Shown: positions 34,682-47,626, numbered from the stretch's first letter. The stretch: 64,000 nt of DNA from Paracoccaceae bacterium (GCA_013214575.1 JABSSD010000134.1:1-64000), one strand, 5' to 3'. Notes: generated from the sequence alone by a model not told the origin. Numbers and translations are program-made.

Positions 34682-35140
34682 ATGGCGGATATTGGAACTT
34701 ATCTAAAAAAGCATACTGAAGCCCTCGTTAAGGATGTCGGGATCGAGGCAGCCTGCCAGATCACTGGCAAATCCAAGGCGACACTGGGGCGGTATTACTC
34801 GGACAATGTGGAACATGCGGATCGGTTTATGCCGGTCGATGCGGTGGCCAAACTGGAGCAGGAATCATCTTTTCCGCATGTGACATCCGGGCTGGCTGAT
34901 CTCAAGAACATCGCCTTGTCATATGACAATCGCGGAACCGACGCGCCGAGCAGCGGTGGCGTCAATTCGGATGTCATTGCCCTGAGCCAGCGGTTCGCCA
35001 TGCTGATGGGCGAATACCAGACTGCGATGGAGGACGGTATTATCACCGTCAATGAAGCCAAGCGGCTGCTGCGGGAAACGGTGAATTTGCAACATGTCCT
35101 GATCAACATGAAGCTGCATCTGGAAGAAGAGAGCGCCTGA
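34682..35140 (+). CDS. Phage regulatory protein CII-like (CP76-type) DNA-binding protein
   Basis: A 152-residue protein with an N-terminal region (ALVKDVGIEAACQITGKSKATLGRYYS) that resembles a helix-turn-helix of phage CII/CP76 regulators, followed by HADRFMPVDAVAKLEQES and a C-terminal helical stretch. There are no phage structural or integrase genes near it, so it looks like a host-resident regulator. ATG at 34682 is chosen over TTG at 34679. Targets unknown. The family call is by motif resemblance only. Confidence 0.6.
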   Translation: MADIGTYLKKHTEALVKDVGIEAACQITGKSKATLGRYYSDNVEHADRFMPVDAVAKLEQESSFPHVTSGLADLKNIALSYDNRGTDAPSSGGVNSDVIALSQRFAMLMGEYQTAMEDGIITVNEAKRLLRETVNLQHVLINMKLHLEEESA

Positions 35141-35190
35141 ACTCGCCGACCTGAGCGCGCGGCCCGCTTTGCGGCGGGGCCCGGCAGCGG

Positions 35191-36315
35191 CTACCGGTGG
35201 CGGCGCAGGATCACCGAGCCGACCGAATAGCCGGCCCCGAAGGAGCAGATCAGACCGAGGTCGCCGGTGTCCAGATCGTCACAGTGTTGCGAGAAGGCAA
35301 TGATCGAGCCGGCTGAGGATGTATTGGCGTAATCCTGCAGGATATTGGGCTGCTCGCCGGGCTCCGGGCTGCGGCCCAACACCTTTTTGCCGATGAAATC
35401 ATTCATCGCCTTGTTGGCCTGATGCAGCCACAGCCGTTTCAGATCGGTGTTGGCAATATCGTTATCTGCCAGATGCGCCGCGATGTGTTGGCTGACTATC
35501 GGCAGCACTTCCTTGAACACTCTGCGGCCGTTCTGCATGAACTGCATGTCGCGGCGATCCTTGACCCCGTCGGGGCGCGAGCGGCGCAGGTAGCCGTTGT
35601 TGTTGCGAATATTATTGGAGAACTGAGTGGCGCAGCGGGTCGAGAGGATCTCAAAATGGGCGCCAGTGGCGTCCTCTTGGCGGGTGATCAGGGTGGCGGT
35701 GGCGACGTCGCCAAAGATGAAGTGGCAGTCGCGGTCGCGCCATTCCAGATGGCCCGAGCAGATTTCAGGATTGACCACCAGCGCGGTGCGGACCGAGCCC
35801 GCGCGCACCATGTCGGCGGCGGCCTGAATGCCAAATGTGGCCGAGGAACAGGCGACATTCATGTCAAAGGCAAAGCCCTGAGCGCCCAGCAACTGCTGGA
35901 TCTCGATTGCCACCGCCGGGTAGGCGCGTTCCAGATTTGAGGCGGCGCAGATCACCAGATCGACATCTGCCGCGCTGCGTCCCGCCTGTGCAAGCGCCTT
36001 ATGGGCCGCATCCAGCGCCATTTCGGCCATGATCGAGGGCTCATCGTCGCGGCGCTGGCGCAGTTGCGGGTACATGATCTCGGGGTTCAGAATGCCGGTC
36101 TTGTCCATCACATAGCGTTGATGAATGCCGCTGGCCTTGAGGATGAATTCCACCGAGGAATGCGCCATCGGTTCACGCTTGCCGGCGGCAATAGCCTCAG
36201 CATTTTTGGCGTTTTGGAGGTCGGCATAAGCGTTGAACGCCAGTACCAGTTCGGCGTTGGTGATGATGTGAGGCGGGGTGAAGACCCCGGTACCGGTAAT
36301 GGCGGGCGTGTGCAT
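35191..36315 (-). CDS. Beta-ketoacyl-ACP synthase III-like thiolase-fold enzyme
   Basis: A 374-residue KAS III enzyme, longer than typical FabH (about 320) owing to inserts such as NAKNAEAIAAGKREPMAHSS. The catalytic triad is intact: Cys in NVACSSATFG (about 170), His in LHQANKAMN and Asn in YANTSSAGS. It may start a fatty-acid-like chain or make a specialised ketone; the sequence is not the housekeeping FabH linked to plsX. ATG at 36315 with GGAG nine bases upstream. Stands alone between the CII-like gene and carB. Confidence 0.8.
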   Translation of the reverse strand: MHTPAITGTGVFTPPHIITNAELVLAFNAYADLQNAKNAEAIAAGKREPMAHSSVEFILKASGIHQRYVMDKTGILNPEIMYPQLRQRRDDEPSIMAEMALDAAHKALAQAGRSAADVDLVICAASNLERAYPAVAIEIQQLLGAQGFAFDMNVACSSATFGIQAAADMVRAGSVRTALVVNPEICSGHLEWRDRDCHFIFGDVATATLITRQEDATGAHFEILSTRCATQFSNNIRNNNGYLRRSRPDGVKDRRDMQFMQNGRRVFKEVLPIVSQHIAAHLADNDIANTDLKRLWLHQANKAMNDFIGKKVLGRSPEPGEQPNILQDYANTSSAGSIIAFSQHCDDLDTGDLGLICSFGAGYSVGSVILRRHR

Positions 36316-36426
36316 GGGCTGGGGCTCCGGGTTTTTCACGGTGCCTGTGATTTGGCCATTTTCAGGGGGGGAGGTCAAGATCGGTTGCGGGTTCCGCCGG
36401 GGCAGGCGGCCGAGGCGCTGCCCCGG

Positions 36427-36454
36427 ACCCCGAGGTATTTTTAACAAGAAGAAG
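36427..36454 (+). repeat. Recurrent intergenic motif (copy 6)
   Basis: GAGGTATTTTTAACAAGAAG with its CCCC lead lies in the 293-base gap between carB and the KAS III gene, antisense to both, and close to copy 5 in sequence. The rest of the gap holds only the carB terminator. Confidence 0.6.
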
Positions 36455-36542
36455 AGAGCGTCCCGCAGGTTTGAGGCTTTGGCCTGAAAATTCGCAGGTC
36501 AGGTGCTGCCTGGGTGTCTTGGCGTGAATATAGGCAATGAAA

Positions 36543-36567
36543 AACCCCGGCCACATGGACCGGGGTT
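36543..36567 (-). terminator. Factor-independent terminator of carB
   Basis: AACCCCGG and CCGGGGTT form an 8-bp stem with a nine-base loop. On the minus strand it is followed by TTTTC, 42 bases after the carB stop. Confidence 0.8.
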
Positions 36568-36608
36568 CTTTGTCTCTAACATCCGGGGCTCCGCCTGTTC
36601 GGCGCGCC

Positions 36609-39968
<3,360 letters not shown>

Positions 39969-40099
39969 GGCCATATTCCTTTGATGTGCGCGAGTCGTGG
40001 CGCCCCCAAAGCGCCAAATTGTCATGGGTTATAGGCCCCGCGCGGAAAGGTGCAAGGGGGATCGGAACTGAGTTCAGAAATGCCGCAAAAATCGCTTTT

Positions 40100-40114
40100 G
40101 TTCGCATAGCGAAC
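40100..40114. promoter_or_regulatory. Palindrome GTTCGC-ATA-GCGAAC before pabB
   Basis: A perfect 6-bp inverted repeat with a three-base centre, 40 bases upstream of the pabB GTG, next to TATATA at about 40119. It resembles the candidate IclR operator at 16664-16678 and could be a repressor site over the pabB promoter. Confidence 0.45.
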
Positions 40115-40153
40115 GTCTATATAGCCGATTATCGACACATGGAGTAAGCCAAG

Positions 40154-41275
40154 GTGCGCATCCGCTTTGATCAGGGGCCCAAGGGGCCGGGGACTTGTTT
40201 TGCGGGTCCACAGCGGTTGATCAGGGCGGATCAGCCGCATCAGGTGCCAGCGGCGCTGAAAGATCTGGATGCGGCGCGCGCCGCTGGTCATTGGCTGGCG
40301 GGCTATGCCAGCTACGAGCTGGGATATGCGCTGGAGCCGAAGCTGGCAGAGCTGATGCCCGCTGATCGGCGGCTGCCTTTGATGTGCTTTGGAGTCTATG
40401 ATGCGCCGGAGCAGAGCCGGTTGACCGAGACCCGTGCGGCAGTGCAGCGGCTGGTGCCGCGTTGGGATTTTGACCGCTATGCCACCGCCTTTGCGCAGGT
40501 GAAGCAAGCCATCGGCGCTGGGAATATCTATCAGGCCAATCTGACCTTTCCGCTGGATGCGGTGGTTTTGGGCGACAGTGAAGCCCTATATGCGGGGCTG
40601 ATGGATGTTCAGCCGGTGGGCTATGGGGCGCTGGTCGAGCAGGGCGATCTGCCAGACCTGCTGTCGCGCTCGCCCGAGCTGTTTTTCCGCACCGAGGCGG
40701 ATGGCAGGATCGAAACCCGGCCGATGAAGGGCACCCAGCCGCGCAGTGATGATCCGGTTGAGGATGCCGCCCGGCGGGATTTTCTGAAGCGCGATGAAAA
40801 GAACCGCGCCGAGAACCTGATGATCGTCGATCTGCTGCGCAATGACATCAGTCGGCTGGCACAGGTCGGGTCGGTCTCTGTGCCCGAGCTGTTTGCGATT
40901 GAGAGCTACGCGACGGTGCATCAGATGGTGTCGACGGTGCGGGCGCAGTTGCGGCCCGGTGTCGGGCTGGGCGATATCCTGTCGGCGCTGTTCCCCTGCG
41001 GCTCAATCACCGGGGCGCCAAAAATCAGTGCCATGCAGATCCTGGCGGCGCTGGAACCCGACCCGCGCGAGATCTATTGCGGCACCATTGGCTGGGCCGC
41101 CCCGGATGGGAGCTCCTGTTTCAATGTGGCGATCCGCACCCTGATGGTCGAGGGTGGCAAGGCCACACTGAACGTCGGCGGCGGCGTGGTCTGGGACAGC
41201 ACCGCCGAATCCGAGTATGAGGAGGCCCTATGGAAAACCAGATTTGCCCGCCAACCGCCGCCGACTTTCGGCTGA
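40154..41275 (+). CDS. pabB: Aminodeoxychorismate synthase component I
   Basis: A 373-residue chorismate-binding enzyme that, with a glutamine amidotransferase, makes 4-amino-4-deoxychorismate for folate. Family blocks include IYQANLTFPL, RPMKGTQPR (with the key Lys), ENLMIVDLLRNDISR, FPCGSITGAPK and IYCGTIGW. It lacks a fused PabA domain. The GTG at 40154 has GGAG nine bases upstream. It overlaps pabC by 46 bases. Confidence 0.93.
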   Translation: MRIRFDQGPKGPGTCFAGPQRLIRADQPHQVPAALKDLDAARAAGHWLAGYASYELGYALEPKLAELMPADRRLPLMCFGVYDAPEQSRLTETRAAVQRLVPRWDFDRYATAFAQVKQAIGAGNIYQANLTFPLDAVVLGDSEALYAGLMDVQPVGYGALVEQGDLPDLLSRSPELFFRTEADGRIETRPMKGTQPRSDDPVEDAARRDFLKRDEKNRAENLMIVDLLRNDISRLAQVGSVSVPELFAIESYATVHQMVSTVRAQLRPGVGLGDILSALFPCGSITGAPKISAMQILAALEPDPREIYCGTIGWAAPDGSSCFNVAIRTLMVEGGKATLNVGGGVVWDSTAESEYEEALWKTRFARQPPPTFG

Positions 41276-41901
41276 TCGAGACCTTTGGCTATTGCCCCGG
41301 TCAGGGCATCGCCCATACGGCGCTGCATATTCAGCGGTTGCAGGGCTCGGCTGCCGCGCTGGGCTTTGATTTTGATCGGCACGCGGTGCTGCAGCAGATG
41401 CAGGGTCTCACCTCAGATGTGCGCTTGCGCTGTCGGCTGACGTTGGGCCGGGCCGGGGACCTAGAGCTGACCACCGCGCCGATGCCCGCCAAACTGGCGC
41501 TGATGCGGTTTGTGATTGCCACCACCCGGCTGCACTCGGGTGATGCGCTGCGGCGCCATAAAACCACCCATCGCGAGGTCTTTGACCGGGCGCGGGCGGC
41601 CCTGCCGACGGGCATAGATGAGGCAGTGTTGCTGAATGAGCGGGATGAGGTCTGCGAGGGGACGATCACCAATATCGTGATCACCACGGCAGATGGTGAG
41701 CAGCTGACGCCGCCGCTGACCTCGGGCTGTTTGCCGGGGATCTATCGGCAAAGTCGGCTGAATATGGGCGGGCTGCGCGAGGCGGTTTTGACCCTTGGTG
41801 ATTTGCAACAGGCCCACAGTATTTACCTGGTCAACGCGCTACGCGGGGCAACCCGGGCGATTTGGGCGCCTCAGTGCAGTCAATTCGCCCAGTTTGCTTG
41901 A
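41230..41901 (+). CDS. pabC: Aminodeoxychorismate lyase (class IV aminotransferase fold)
   Basis: A 223-residue PLP enzyme of the branched-chain aminotransferase/PabC fold, releasing pyruvate to give p-aminobenzoate. The PLP lysine is probably in [11 protein letters not shown] (about residue 115), and [11 protein letters not shown] carries the conserved Glu and Asn. It is short for the fold, as often seen in alphaproteobacterial PabB/PabC pairs. GAGGAGG five bases before the ATG, inside pabB, explains the 46-base overlap. Confidence 0.88.
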   Translation: MENQICPPTAADFRLIETFGYCPGQGIAHTALHIQRLQGSAAALGFDFDRHAVLQQMQGLTSDVRLRCRLTLGRAGDLELTTAPMPAKLALMRFVIATTRLHSGDALRRHKTTHREVFDRARAALPTGIDEAVLLNERDEVCEGTITNIVITTADGEQLTPPLTSGCLPGIYRQSRLNMGGLREAVLTLGDLQQAHSIYLVNALRGATRAIWAPQCSQFAQFA

Positions 41902-41983
41902 CAATAGCGTCGCAACCCTGTGTATCGGCCCGGACGAATTCCGCGCTTTGCAGCGCCGATCCCGAGTGACGAAAGGTCAAATC

Positions 41984-43837
41984 ATGCACGCCTATCGCAG
42001 CCATACCTGCGCCACCCTGACTGCTGCCAATGTCGGCGAAACCGTTCGCCTGTCCGGTTGGGTCCATCGTGTCCGCGATCATGGCGGCTTGCTGTTCATC
42101 GATCTGCGCGATCACTACGGTATCACCCAGATCATCGCCGACCCCGACAGCCCGGTGTTTGCCGAGCTGGAAAAGCTGCGCTCGGAGTGGTGTATCCGGA
42201 TCGACGGCACCGTGATGGCGCGCGACGAGAAGCTGATCAACAAGACGATCCCAACCGGCGAGGTTGAGGTGTTCATTCGCGATCTCGAGGTGCTCGGCAA
42301 ATCCGAAGAGCTGCCGCTGATGGTGTTCGGTGATCAGGAATACCCGGAAGAAACCCGCCTGAAGTATCGCTATCTGGACCTGCGCCGCGAGGCGATGCAG
42401 GACAACATGAAGCTGCGCTCGGACGTTGTTACCTCGATGCGCAAGCGCATGTGGGCAAAAGACTTCCGCGAGTATCAAACCCCGATCATCACCGCATCCA
42501 GCCCCGAAGGCGCGCGCGACTTTCTGGTGCCCTCGCGCCAGCATCCGGGCAAGTTCTACGCGCTGCCACAGGCGCCGCAGCAGTTCAAACAGCTGATGAT
42601 GGTTGCCGGCTTTGATAAGTATTTCCAAATCGCACCCTGTTTCCGCGACGAAGACCCGCGCGCCGATCGCTCGCCCACCGATTTCTACCAGCTTGACCTA
42701 GAGATGTCCTTTGTCACCCAGCAGGACGTGTTCGACACCCTGCAGCCGGTGCTTCAGGGCGTGTTCGAAGAGTTCGGCAAGGGCCGCAAGGTCGATGATG
42801 TCTGGCCGCAGATCTCGTACAAAGACGCGGCGCTGTGGTATGGCACCGACAAGCCCGACCTGCGCAACCCGATCAAGATGCAGGTGGTATCCGAGCACTT
42901 CCGCGGCTCTGGCTTTGCCATCTTCGCCAGCCTGCTGGAGAATGCGGGCACCGAAATCCGCGCCATCCCGGCCCCCAAGGGCGGCAGCCGCAAGTTCTGT
43001 GACCGGATGAACAAATTCGCTCAGGGCGAAGGTCTGCCGGGCATGGGCTATATCTTCTGGCGCAAGCAGTCGGCGGATTCCATTGCGCAAGAGCGCGGGA
43101 TCACCGTTAAAGACGTCAACGCCATGGTCAAAGCGGGCGAGATCGTTCTGGGCAATGAGGCGGCAGGTCCGCTGGCCAAGAACATCGGCCCTGAGCGCAC
43201 CGAAGCGATCCGGCAGCAGCTGGGTCTGGAAGTCGGCGATGCGGCCTTCTTCCTGGGCGGCAAGCCAAAGGCGTTTGAAAGCGTAGCTGGACGCGCCCGG
43301 ACCGCCATTGGCGACGAGCTGGGTCTGACCGACAAGGACCGGTTTGCCTTTGCTTGGATCGTCGATTTCCCGATCTACGAAGCGGACGAGGAAACCGGCA
43401 AGATCGATTTCGAGCACAACCCGTTTTCGATGCCGCAGGGGGGCATGGACGCACTGCTGGGCGATCCGCTTAAGGTGCTGGGTTATCAGTATGATCTGGC
43501 CTGTAACGGCTACGAGCTGGTGTCGGGCGCGATCCGCAACCACCGCCCGGAAATCATGTTCAAGGCGTTTGAAATTGCCGGCTACGGCAAGGAAGAAGTT
43601 GAAAAACGCTTTGGCGGCCTGGTCAATGCCTTCCAGTACGGTGCGCCGCCACACGGGGGCTGTGCCGCCGGTGTCGACCGTATCGTGATGCTGCTGGCAG
43701 ACGAGGCCAACATCCGCGAAGTGGTGATGTTCCCGATGAACCAGCGCGCCGAAGACCTGATGATGAACGCCCCCAGCGATCCGACCTCGGATCAGCTGAT
43801 GGAACTGGGCCTGCGGCTGATCCCAAAGGATCAGTAA
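41984..43837 (+). CDS. aspS: Aspartyl-tRNA synthetase (bacterial type)
   Basis: A 617-residue class II synthetase: OB-fold anticodon domain (1-110), catalytic core with motif 1 and motif 2 ([19 protein letters not shown]), a GAD insertion in the middle and motif 3 in [14 protein letters not shown] (about 565). The GAD domain marks the bacterial, usually tRNA-Asn-permissive or discriminating, type; which cannot be told here. Start is the ATG at 41984 with AAAGG upstream; the frame continues upstream into pabC without similarity. A strong terminator follows. Confidence 0.95.
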   Translation: MHAYRSHTCATLTAANVGETVRLSGWVHRVRDHGGLLFIDLRDHYGITQIIADPDSPVFAELEKLRSEWCIRIDGTVMARDEKLINKTIPTGEVEVFIRDLEVLGKSEELPLMVFGDQEYPEETRLKYRYLDLRREAMQDNMKLRSDVVTSMRKRMWAKDFREYQTPIITASSPEGARDFLVPSRQHPGKFYALPQAPQQFKQLMMVAGFDKYFQIAPCFRDEDPRADRSPTDFYQLDLEMSFVTQQDVFDTLQPVLQGVFEEFGKGRKVDDVWPQISYKDAALWYGTDKPDLRNPIKMQVVSEHFRGSGFAIFASLLENAGTEIRAIPAPKGGSRKFCDRMNKFAQGEGLPGMGYIFWRKQSADSIAQERGITVKDVNAMVKAGEIVLGNEAAGPLAKNIGPERTEAIRQQLGLEVGDAAFFLGGKPKAFESVAGRARTAIGDELGLTDKDRFAFAWIVDFPIYEADEETGKIDFEHNPFSMPQGGMDALLGDPLKVLGYQYDLACNGYELVSGAIRNHRPEIMFKAFEIAGYGKEEVEKRFGGLVNAFQYGAPPHGGCAAGVDRIVMLLADEANIREVVMFPMNQRAEDLMMNAPSDPTSDQLMELGLRLIPKDQ

Positions 43838-43862
43838 TCCTGCCCAAATGGACAAAACCACC

Positions 43863-43891
43863 AAAGGCCCGGGCAATTCCCGGGCCTTTTT
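43863..43891 (+). terminator. Factor-independent terminator of aspS
   Basis: AAAGGCCCGGG-CAATT-CCCGGGCCTTTTT: an 11-bp stem with a five-base loop and T-run, 25 bases after the stop. Confidence 0.9.
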
Positions 43892-44025
43892 CATGGGCAA
43901 AGATAAGCCGATCATAAAAAAACCGGCCGAATATGGGAAACTGCGCGTATAAGCCTAAGTGATCCGTATCGGCGTTTATCAGGTCGGCTGAAGCACGGAC
44001 GTTGATTGCTTAGGAGCATGCCCGA

Positions 44026-45408
44026 ATGTTTTCACCTGCGCTGGCAGAGATCCGGTTTGGCTGTGGATTGTCACCTGATCTGCGGCCCAAAGGCTCGACC
44101 GAGGATATCCTGCACAGGCTTGCCGGTCCCGACCACATGGCTATTGCCCATCCGACCGCAGATTTCGACAGCTTCTGGCCTCAATCAACGGCGCTCAAGG
44201 CGCTTCGTCGAAAGCGGCGTCTCGCCGAGGGAACCGATTCCTATGACGGTCTGAATGCCCAGTATAAAGCGATGCGACGAGAGGCCCGTTTCGACCACAT
44301 CGGCTGGTTTGGCCAAATCATTCTGCGCCACAGCCAGACCGAAGATGGATTTCGCGAGAGATTGGCACTGTTCTGGGGCGACCATTTCACCGCCCAGGGC
44401 AAAAGCGGCCTGGCGAAACGGATGGGCGCGCCATATGTGGACACCGCGATCCGGCCCTATCTGTCTGGACGGTTTGCCGATCTGTTGATTTCGGCAGTCA
44501 CCCATCCGCTGATGTTACACTATTTGGATCAGCACAAATCTATTGGCCCCAATAGCCGGGTTGCACAAAGATCCAGCGGGCAGAAGGGGTTGAACGAAAA
44601 CCTGGCGCGTGAAGTGATGGAGCTTCATACATTGGGTGTCGGCGGGCCTTATACTCAGCGCGATGTGCGGCAACTTGCGGAACTGTTCACCGGGCTTGGC
44701 TTTAAGTCAAAAACAGGGTTCCAGTTCAAACCCAACATGGCCGAGCCGGGGTCTGAAACGGTGTTGGGGACGGAGTATGGCGGCGATCCGGCGCAGTTAG
44801 AGGCCATCCATACGGTGCTTGCGGATCTGGCGCACCACCCCGCGACAGCCCACCATATCGCCCGCAAACTGGTGGTACATTTTGTTTCGGACAGGCCTGA
44901 CCCTGCGCTGGTGGATCACGTCGCGGCGCGGTTTCGCGCCACAGATGGCGATCTGGCCCAGGTCTATGCAGCCCTGCTGGAACATCCTGCCGCCTGGCGC
45001 CCGGAGCTGCGCAATGTAAAGCCGCCACTGGATTTTATCGCCAGTGCCTGCCGCGCCCTGGCGGTGCGGCCAGCGCATCTGAACCGGATGGCTCCCAAAC
45101 GGCTTGCCAAAGGGTTGCTGCTGCCATTGGTGCTGATGGGGCAACCCTGGGAGCGCTCAAATGGTCCCGATGGCTGGCCAGAAGAGGACGCGGCCTGGAT
45201 CACCCCTCAGGGGCTGGCCGCCCGAATGCGCTGGGCCATGCTGGCGCCACGACAGTTGATCAAACTACTGCCGCCACCCGAGATATTTGTCGAGACCAGC
45301 CTGGGCGGTTATGCCGATGGGCCGGTGCGATTTGCGGCGCGCGCGGCGGAAACTCAGGCTGAGGCGATTGGACTGGTGCTGTCCTCTCCCGCCTTCCAAC
45401 GCCGTTAA
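44026..45408 (+). CDS. DUF1800 family protein
   Basis: A 460-residue DUF1800 protein. The helical family pattern WGDHFTAQ, NENLAREVMELHTLGVGGPYTQRDVRQLAELFTGLGF (about 187-223) and AHHIARKLVVHFVSD is clear. DUF1800 genes are almost always next to DUF1501 genes, as here, and are thought to act together outside the cytoplasm. No clear signal peptide at this start. ATG 44026 has AGGAG nine bases upstream; ATG 44018 is out of frame. Function unknown. Confidence 0.87.
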   Translation: MFSPALAEIRFGCGLSPDLRPKGSTEDILHRLAGPDHMAIAHPTADFDSFWPQSTALKALRRKRRLAEGTDSYDGLNAQYKAMRREARFDHIGWFGQIILRHSQTEDGFRERLALFWGDHFTAQGKSGLAKRMGAPYVDTAIRPYLSGRFADLLISAVTHPLMLHYLDQHKSIGPNSRVAQRSSGQKGLNENLAREVMELHTLGVGGPYTQRDVRQLAELFTGLGFKSKTGFQFKPNMAEPGSETVLGTEYGGDPAQLEAIHTVLADLAHHPATAHHIARKLVVHFVSDRPDPALVDHVAARFRATDGDLAQVYAALLEHPAAWRPELRNVKPPLDFIASACRALAVRPAHLNRMAPKRLAKGLLLPLVLMGQPWERSNGPDGWPEEDAAWITPQGLAARMRWAMLAPRQLIKLLPPPEIFVETSLGGYADGPVRFAARAAETQAEAIGLVLSSPAFQRR

Positions 45409-45423
45409 CAGGAGGGCAAAGTG

Positions 45424-46653
45424 ATGCCATTGTCCCGTCGTCATTTCCTGGCCCGTTCCGCCGCCCTCGGCTGCTCGGCCGCCGCCAGCCCGCTGCTGAG
45501 CCCGGTCAGTTTTGCCGCCGCGCCCTGGGACAGCCGGCTGGTGGTGATCATTTTGCGCGGCGGTCTGGATGCACTGGATATGCTGCAGCCTTATGGCGAC
45601 GTCAATTATGCCGGGCTAAGGCCGACACTGGCGGGCGGTCCTGACCATGGCGGCCTGGATCTGGACGGCTTTTATGCGCTGCACCGGGGATTGGCGCCGC
45701 TGATGCCCCTGTGGAAACAGCAGCACCTGGGCTTTGTGCAGGCGGTTTCGACCCCGTACCGCAACCGGCGCAGCCATTTTGACGGCCAGGATCTGCTGGA
45801 GGCGGGAACCTCGGGGTTGCGACCGGGCGGCGATGGCTGGTTGAACCGCATGTTGCAACACATGGGCGGCGTCGAAAACCGCACCGCATTTGCCATCGGC
45901 CAGGGCGAGATGAAGCTGCTGCACGGGCCCGCGCAGGTCTCGGACTGGAGCCCGGATGCGGCCCTGACCCTAAGCCCGCAAGCCAAGCTGCTGGCGCAGC
46001 AGATGATGAAGGATGATCCGCTGTTCCACAGGGCGCTGGCCGAGGCGCTGGAGCTGTCGCAACAGGGCTCGATGATGCTGGGACAGCCCGCGAGTGCGGG
46101 TATGGATACGGGCATGGGCACTGAGGACATGACCATGCCGGTGCCCAGTCGCGGCAAGTCGCATTTGAAAATAGCTGAATTTGCCGCCGAAAGGTTGCGC
46201 GGCGACACCCGAGTGGCGGCTTTTTCGATCAATGGATGGGATACACATGCCAATCAGTCAAAGGGATTGGGGACGGCATTCCGGCGGTTGTCCGATACGA
46301 TTCTGGCCCTGCGCGACGGGGTCGGCGATGTGATCTGGGGCAAGACGGCGATCCTGGCGATGACTGAATTTGGTCGCACCGTGCGCGAGAACGGCTCTCG
46401 GGGCACCGATCACGGAACCGGCGGCGCCATGCTGCTGGCGGGCGGCGCCATTCGCGGTGGCCGGGTTCATGGGCGCTGGCCGGGATTGGCGGAGGTTGAT
46501 TTGTTTGACCGGCGCGATCTGAGGCCCACTGCGGATGTGCGGTCCCAGGCGGCCTGGATCCTGCGTGGGCTGATTGGGGTGGATCGGGCGCAGCTGGAAC
46601 AGGTCGTGTTTCCAGGGCTCGACATGGGCGATGACCCGGGGCTGCTATTGTGA
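45424..46653 (+). CDS. DUF1501 family protein, Tat-exported
   Basis: A 409-residue DUF1501 (alkaline-phosphatase/sulfatase-fold) protein. The N-terminal SRRHFLARSAALGCSAAASP is a twin-arginine signal, so the protein is exported folded. VVIILRGGLDALDMLQPYGD, DTHANQSKGLG and AMTEFGRTVRENGSRGTDHGTG are family blocks with metal-binding potential. ATG 45424 has GGAGGG seven bases upstream; GTG 45421 is too close. Partner of the DUF1800 gene 15 bases before it. Confidence 0.88.
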   Translation: MPLSRRHFLARSAALGCSAAASPLLSPVSFAAAPWDSRLVVIILRGGLDALDMLQPYGDVNYAGLRPTLAGGPDHGGLDLDGFYALHRGLAPLMPLWKQQHLGFVQAVSTPYRNRRSHFDGQDLLEAGTSGLRPGGDGWLNRMLQHMGGVENRTAFAIGQGEMKLLHGPAQVSDWSPDAALTLSPQAKLLAQQMMKDDPLFHRALAEALELSQQGSMMLGQPASAGMDTGMGTEDMTMPVPSRGKSHLKIAEFAAERLRGDTRVAAFSINGWDTHANQSKGLGTAFRRLSDTILALRDGVGDVIWGKTAILAMTEFGRTVRENGSRGTDHGTGGAMLLAGGAIRGGRVHGRWPGLAEVDLFDRRDLRPTADVRSQAAWILRGLIGVDRAQLEQVVFPGLDMGDDPGLLL

Positions 46654-46755
46654 CCGAGCATACCGATAAGCCTATCCGCGATGGGGCCACCGATCCCTGA
46701 AAATACGACGGTAATACCCGGTTGCCGCCAGAGCTGCAGCCGCCAGAAAGCCGGA

Positions 46756-46905
46756 TCAGTTGTCCGATGGCAGGACCAGTAATGACCCGGACCCATCTGG
46801 ATCATTCTCAGCCCGGTTGCGGCGGATTTTCCCCGCCGCGAGCCTGGCCCGCCGGTAAAGGACTATGGCCAGGGTGACGCCAGCTATCAGTACGGTTTCC
46901 AGCAC
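46756..46905 (-). CDS. Possible 49-residue single-pass membrane protein behind the response regulator
   Basis: Directly after the response regulator stop (TGA, one base, GTG), the minus strand encodes a hydrophobic N-terminus (LETVLIAGVTLAIVLYRR) followed by a basic segment ARLAAGKIRRNR and an acidic tail. A helix followed by positive charges fits an inner-membrane anchor with the C-terminus inside. There is no separate ribosome site, so it would depend on reinitiation. It is too short to identify. Bases 46654-46755 hold nothing else. Confidence 0.4.
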   Translation of the reverse strand: MLETVLIAGVTLAIVLYRRARLAAGKIRRNRAENDPDGSGSLLVLPSDN

Positions 46906-46906
46906 G

Positions 46907-47626
46907 TCAGATCGCGAGTTTCTGGTTCAGGCGTTCTTGTACCAAGCCAGCGATCCGGGCAGCCTCTGTGGTCACCGGACGTCCCGTCGACAGGGCCTGG
47001 GCCAAACCGGTAGCGGCGTCTGCCAGTGAGCTGTCGCCAACACTGCGCGCAACCCCGCCCAGGAACTGGGCAACATAGGTCAGCATTTTGTCTTCCTGCG
47101 AGACATTCAGCACGTCTGCGACATGTGCCATGTCATCCTGAAAGGCCAGCAGGTCCGGGTGGATCACCTCATCCGGAAGATTCACTGCGCCAACGGGTTG
47201 GAAATCCGCAGGCAGGCGGGTCAGAATCGCCTGTTGAAAAGTGGCCAGCGAGGTCACTGGTTTTGCCAGAAACCCATCCGCTCCAGCCGCCAGTGCGGCA
47301 TCATGGCCAGTATCATCGCCCGAGGTGCCCAGTACGACGCTGACGCGGGGACTGGCGGTCACCGTTTCCTCGATCAGGTCGACACCAGACCCATCGGGCA
47401 ACCCGAGATCTACAATCAAAACCGAGGGGCGATAGACCTGCAAATGTCGTCGGGCCGATTTGAGACAATCAGCCCTTCGAATGCGGGCGCCACTGCGCAG
47501 GCACAGCAGGCGCATCGCCTCGCAGGCATAGCGGCTATCCTCAATAACAAGAATGGTCAGCCCCAATAGGGGCCGCCGGGTGGTGGGTTGGCGGTGTGCG
47601 GCGGCAAACAGGTCCGAATCGTCCAT
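46907..47626 (-). CDS. Response regulator receiver protein with unassigned C-terminal domain
   Basis: A 239-residue protein. The receiver domain (about 22-145) has the acidic pair IEDS, the phosphoacceptor Asp in LIVDLGLPDGSG (about 73), Thr/Ser in GTSG and the Lys in FLAKPV. The remaining 95 residues are helical and contain no DNA-binding motif or output enzyme that I recognise. A strong AAAGGAG lies eight bases before the ATG. No histidine kinase is adjacent. A CtrA-like box lies upstream. Confidence 0.82.
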   Translation of the reverse strand: MDDSDLFAAAHRQPTTRRPLLGLTILVIEDSRYACEAMRLLCLRSGARIRRADCLKSARRHLQVYRPSVLIVDLGLPDGSGVDLIEETVTASPRVSVVLGTSGDDTGHDAALAAGADGFLAKPVTSLATFQQAILTRLPADFQPVGAVNLPDEVIHPDLLAFQDDMAHVADVLNVSQEDKMLTYVAQFLGGVARSVGDSSLADAATGLAQALSTGRPVTTEAARIAGLVQERLNQKLAI

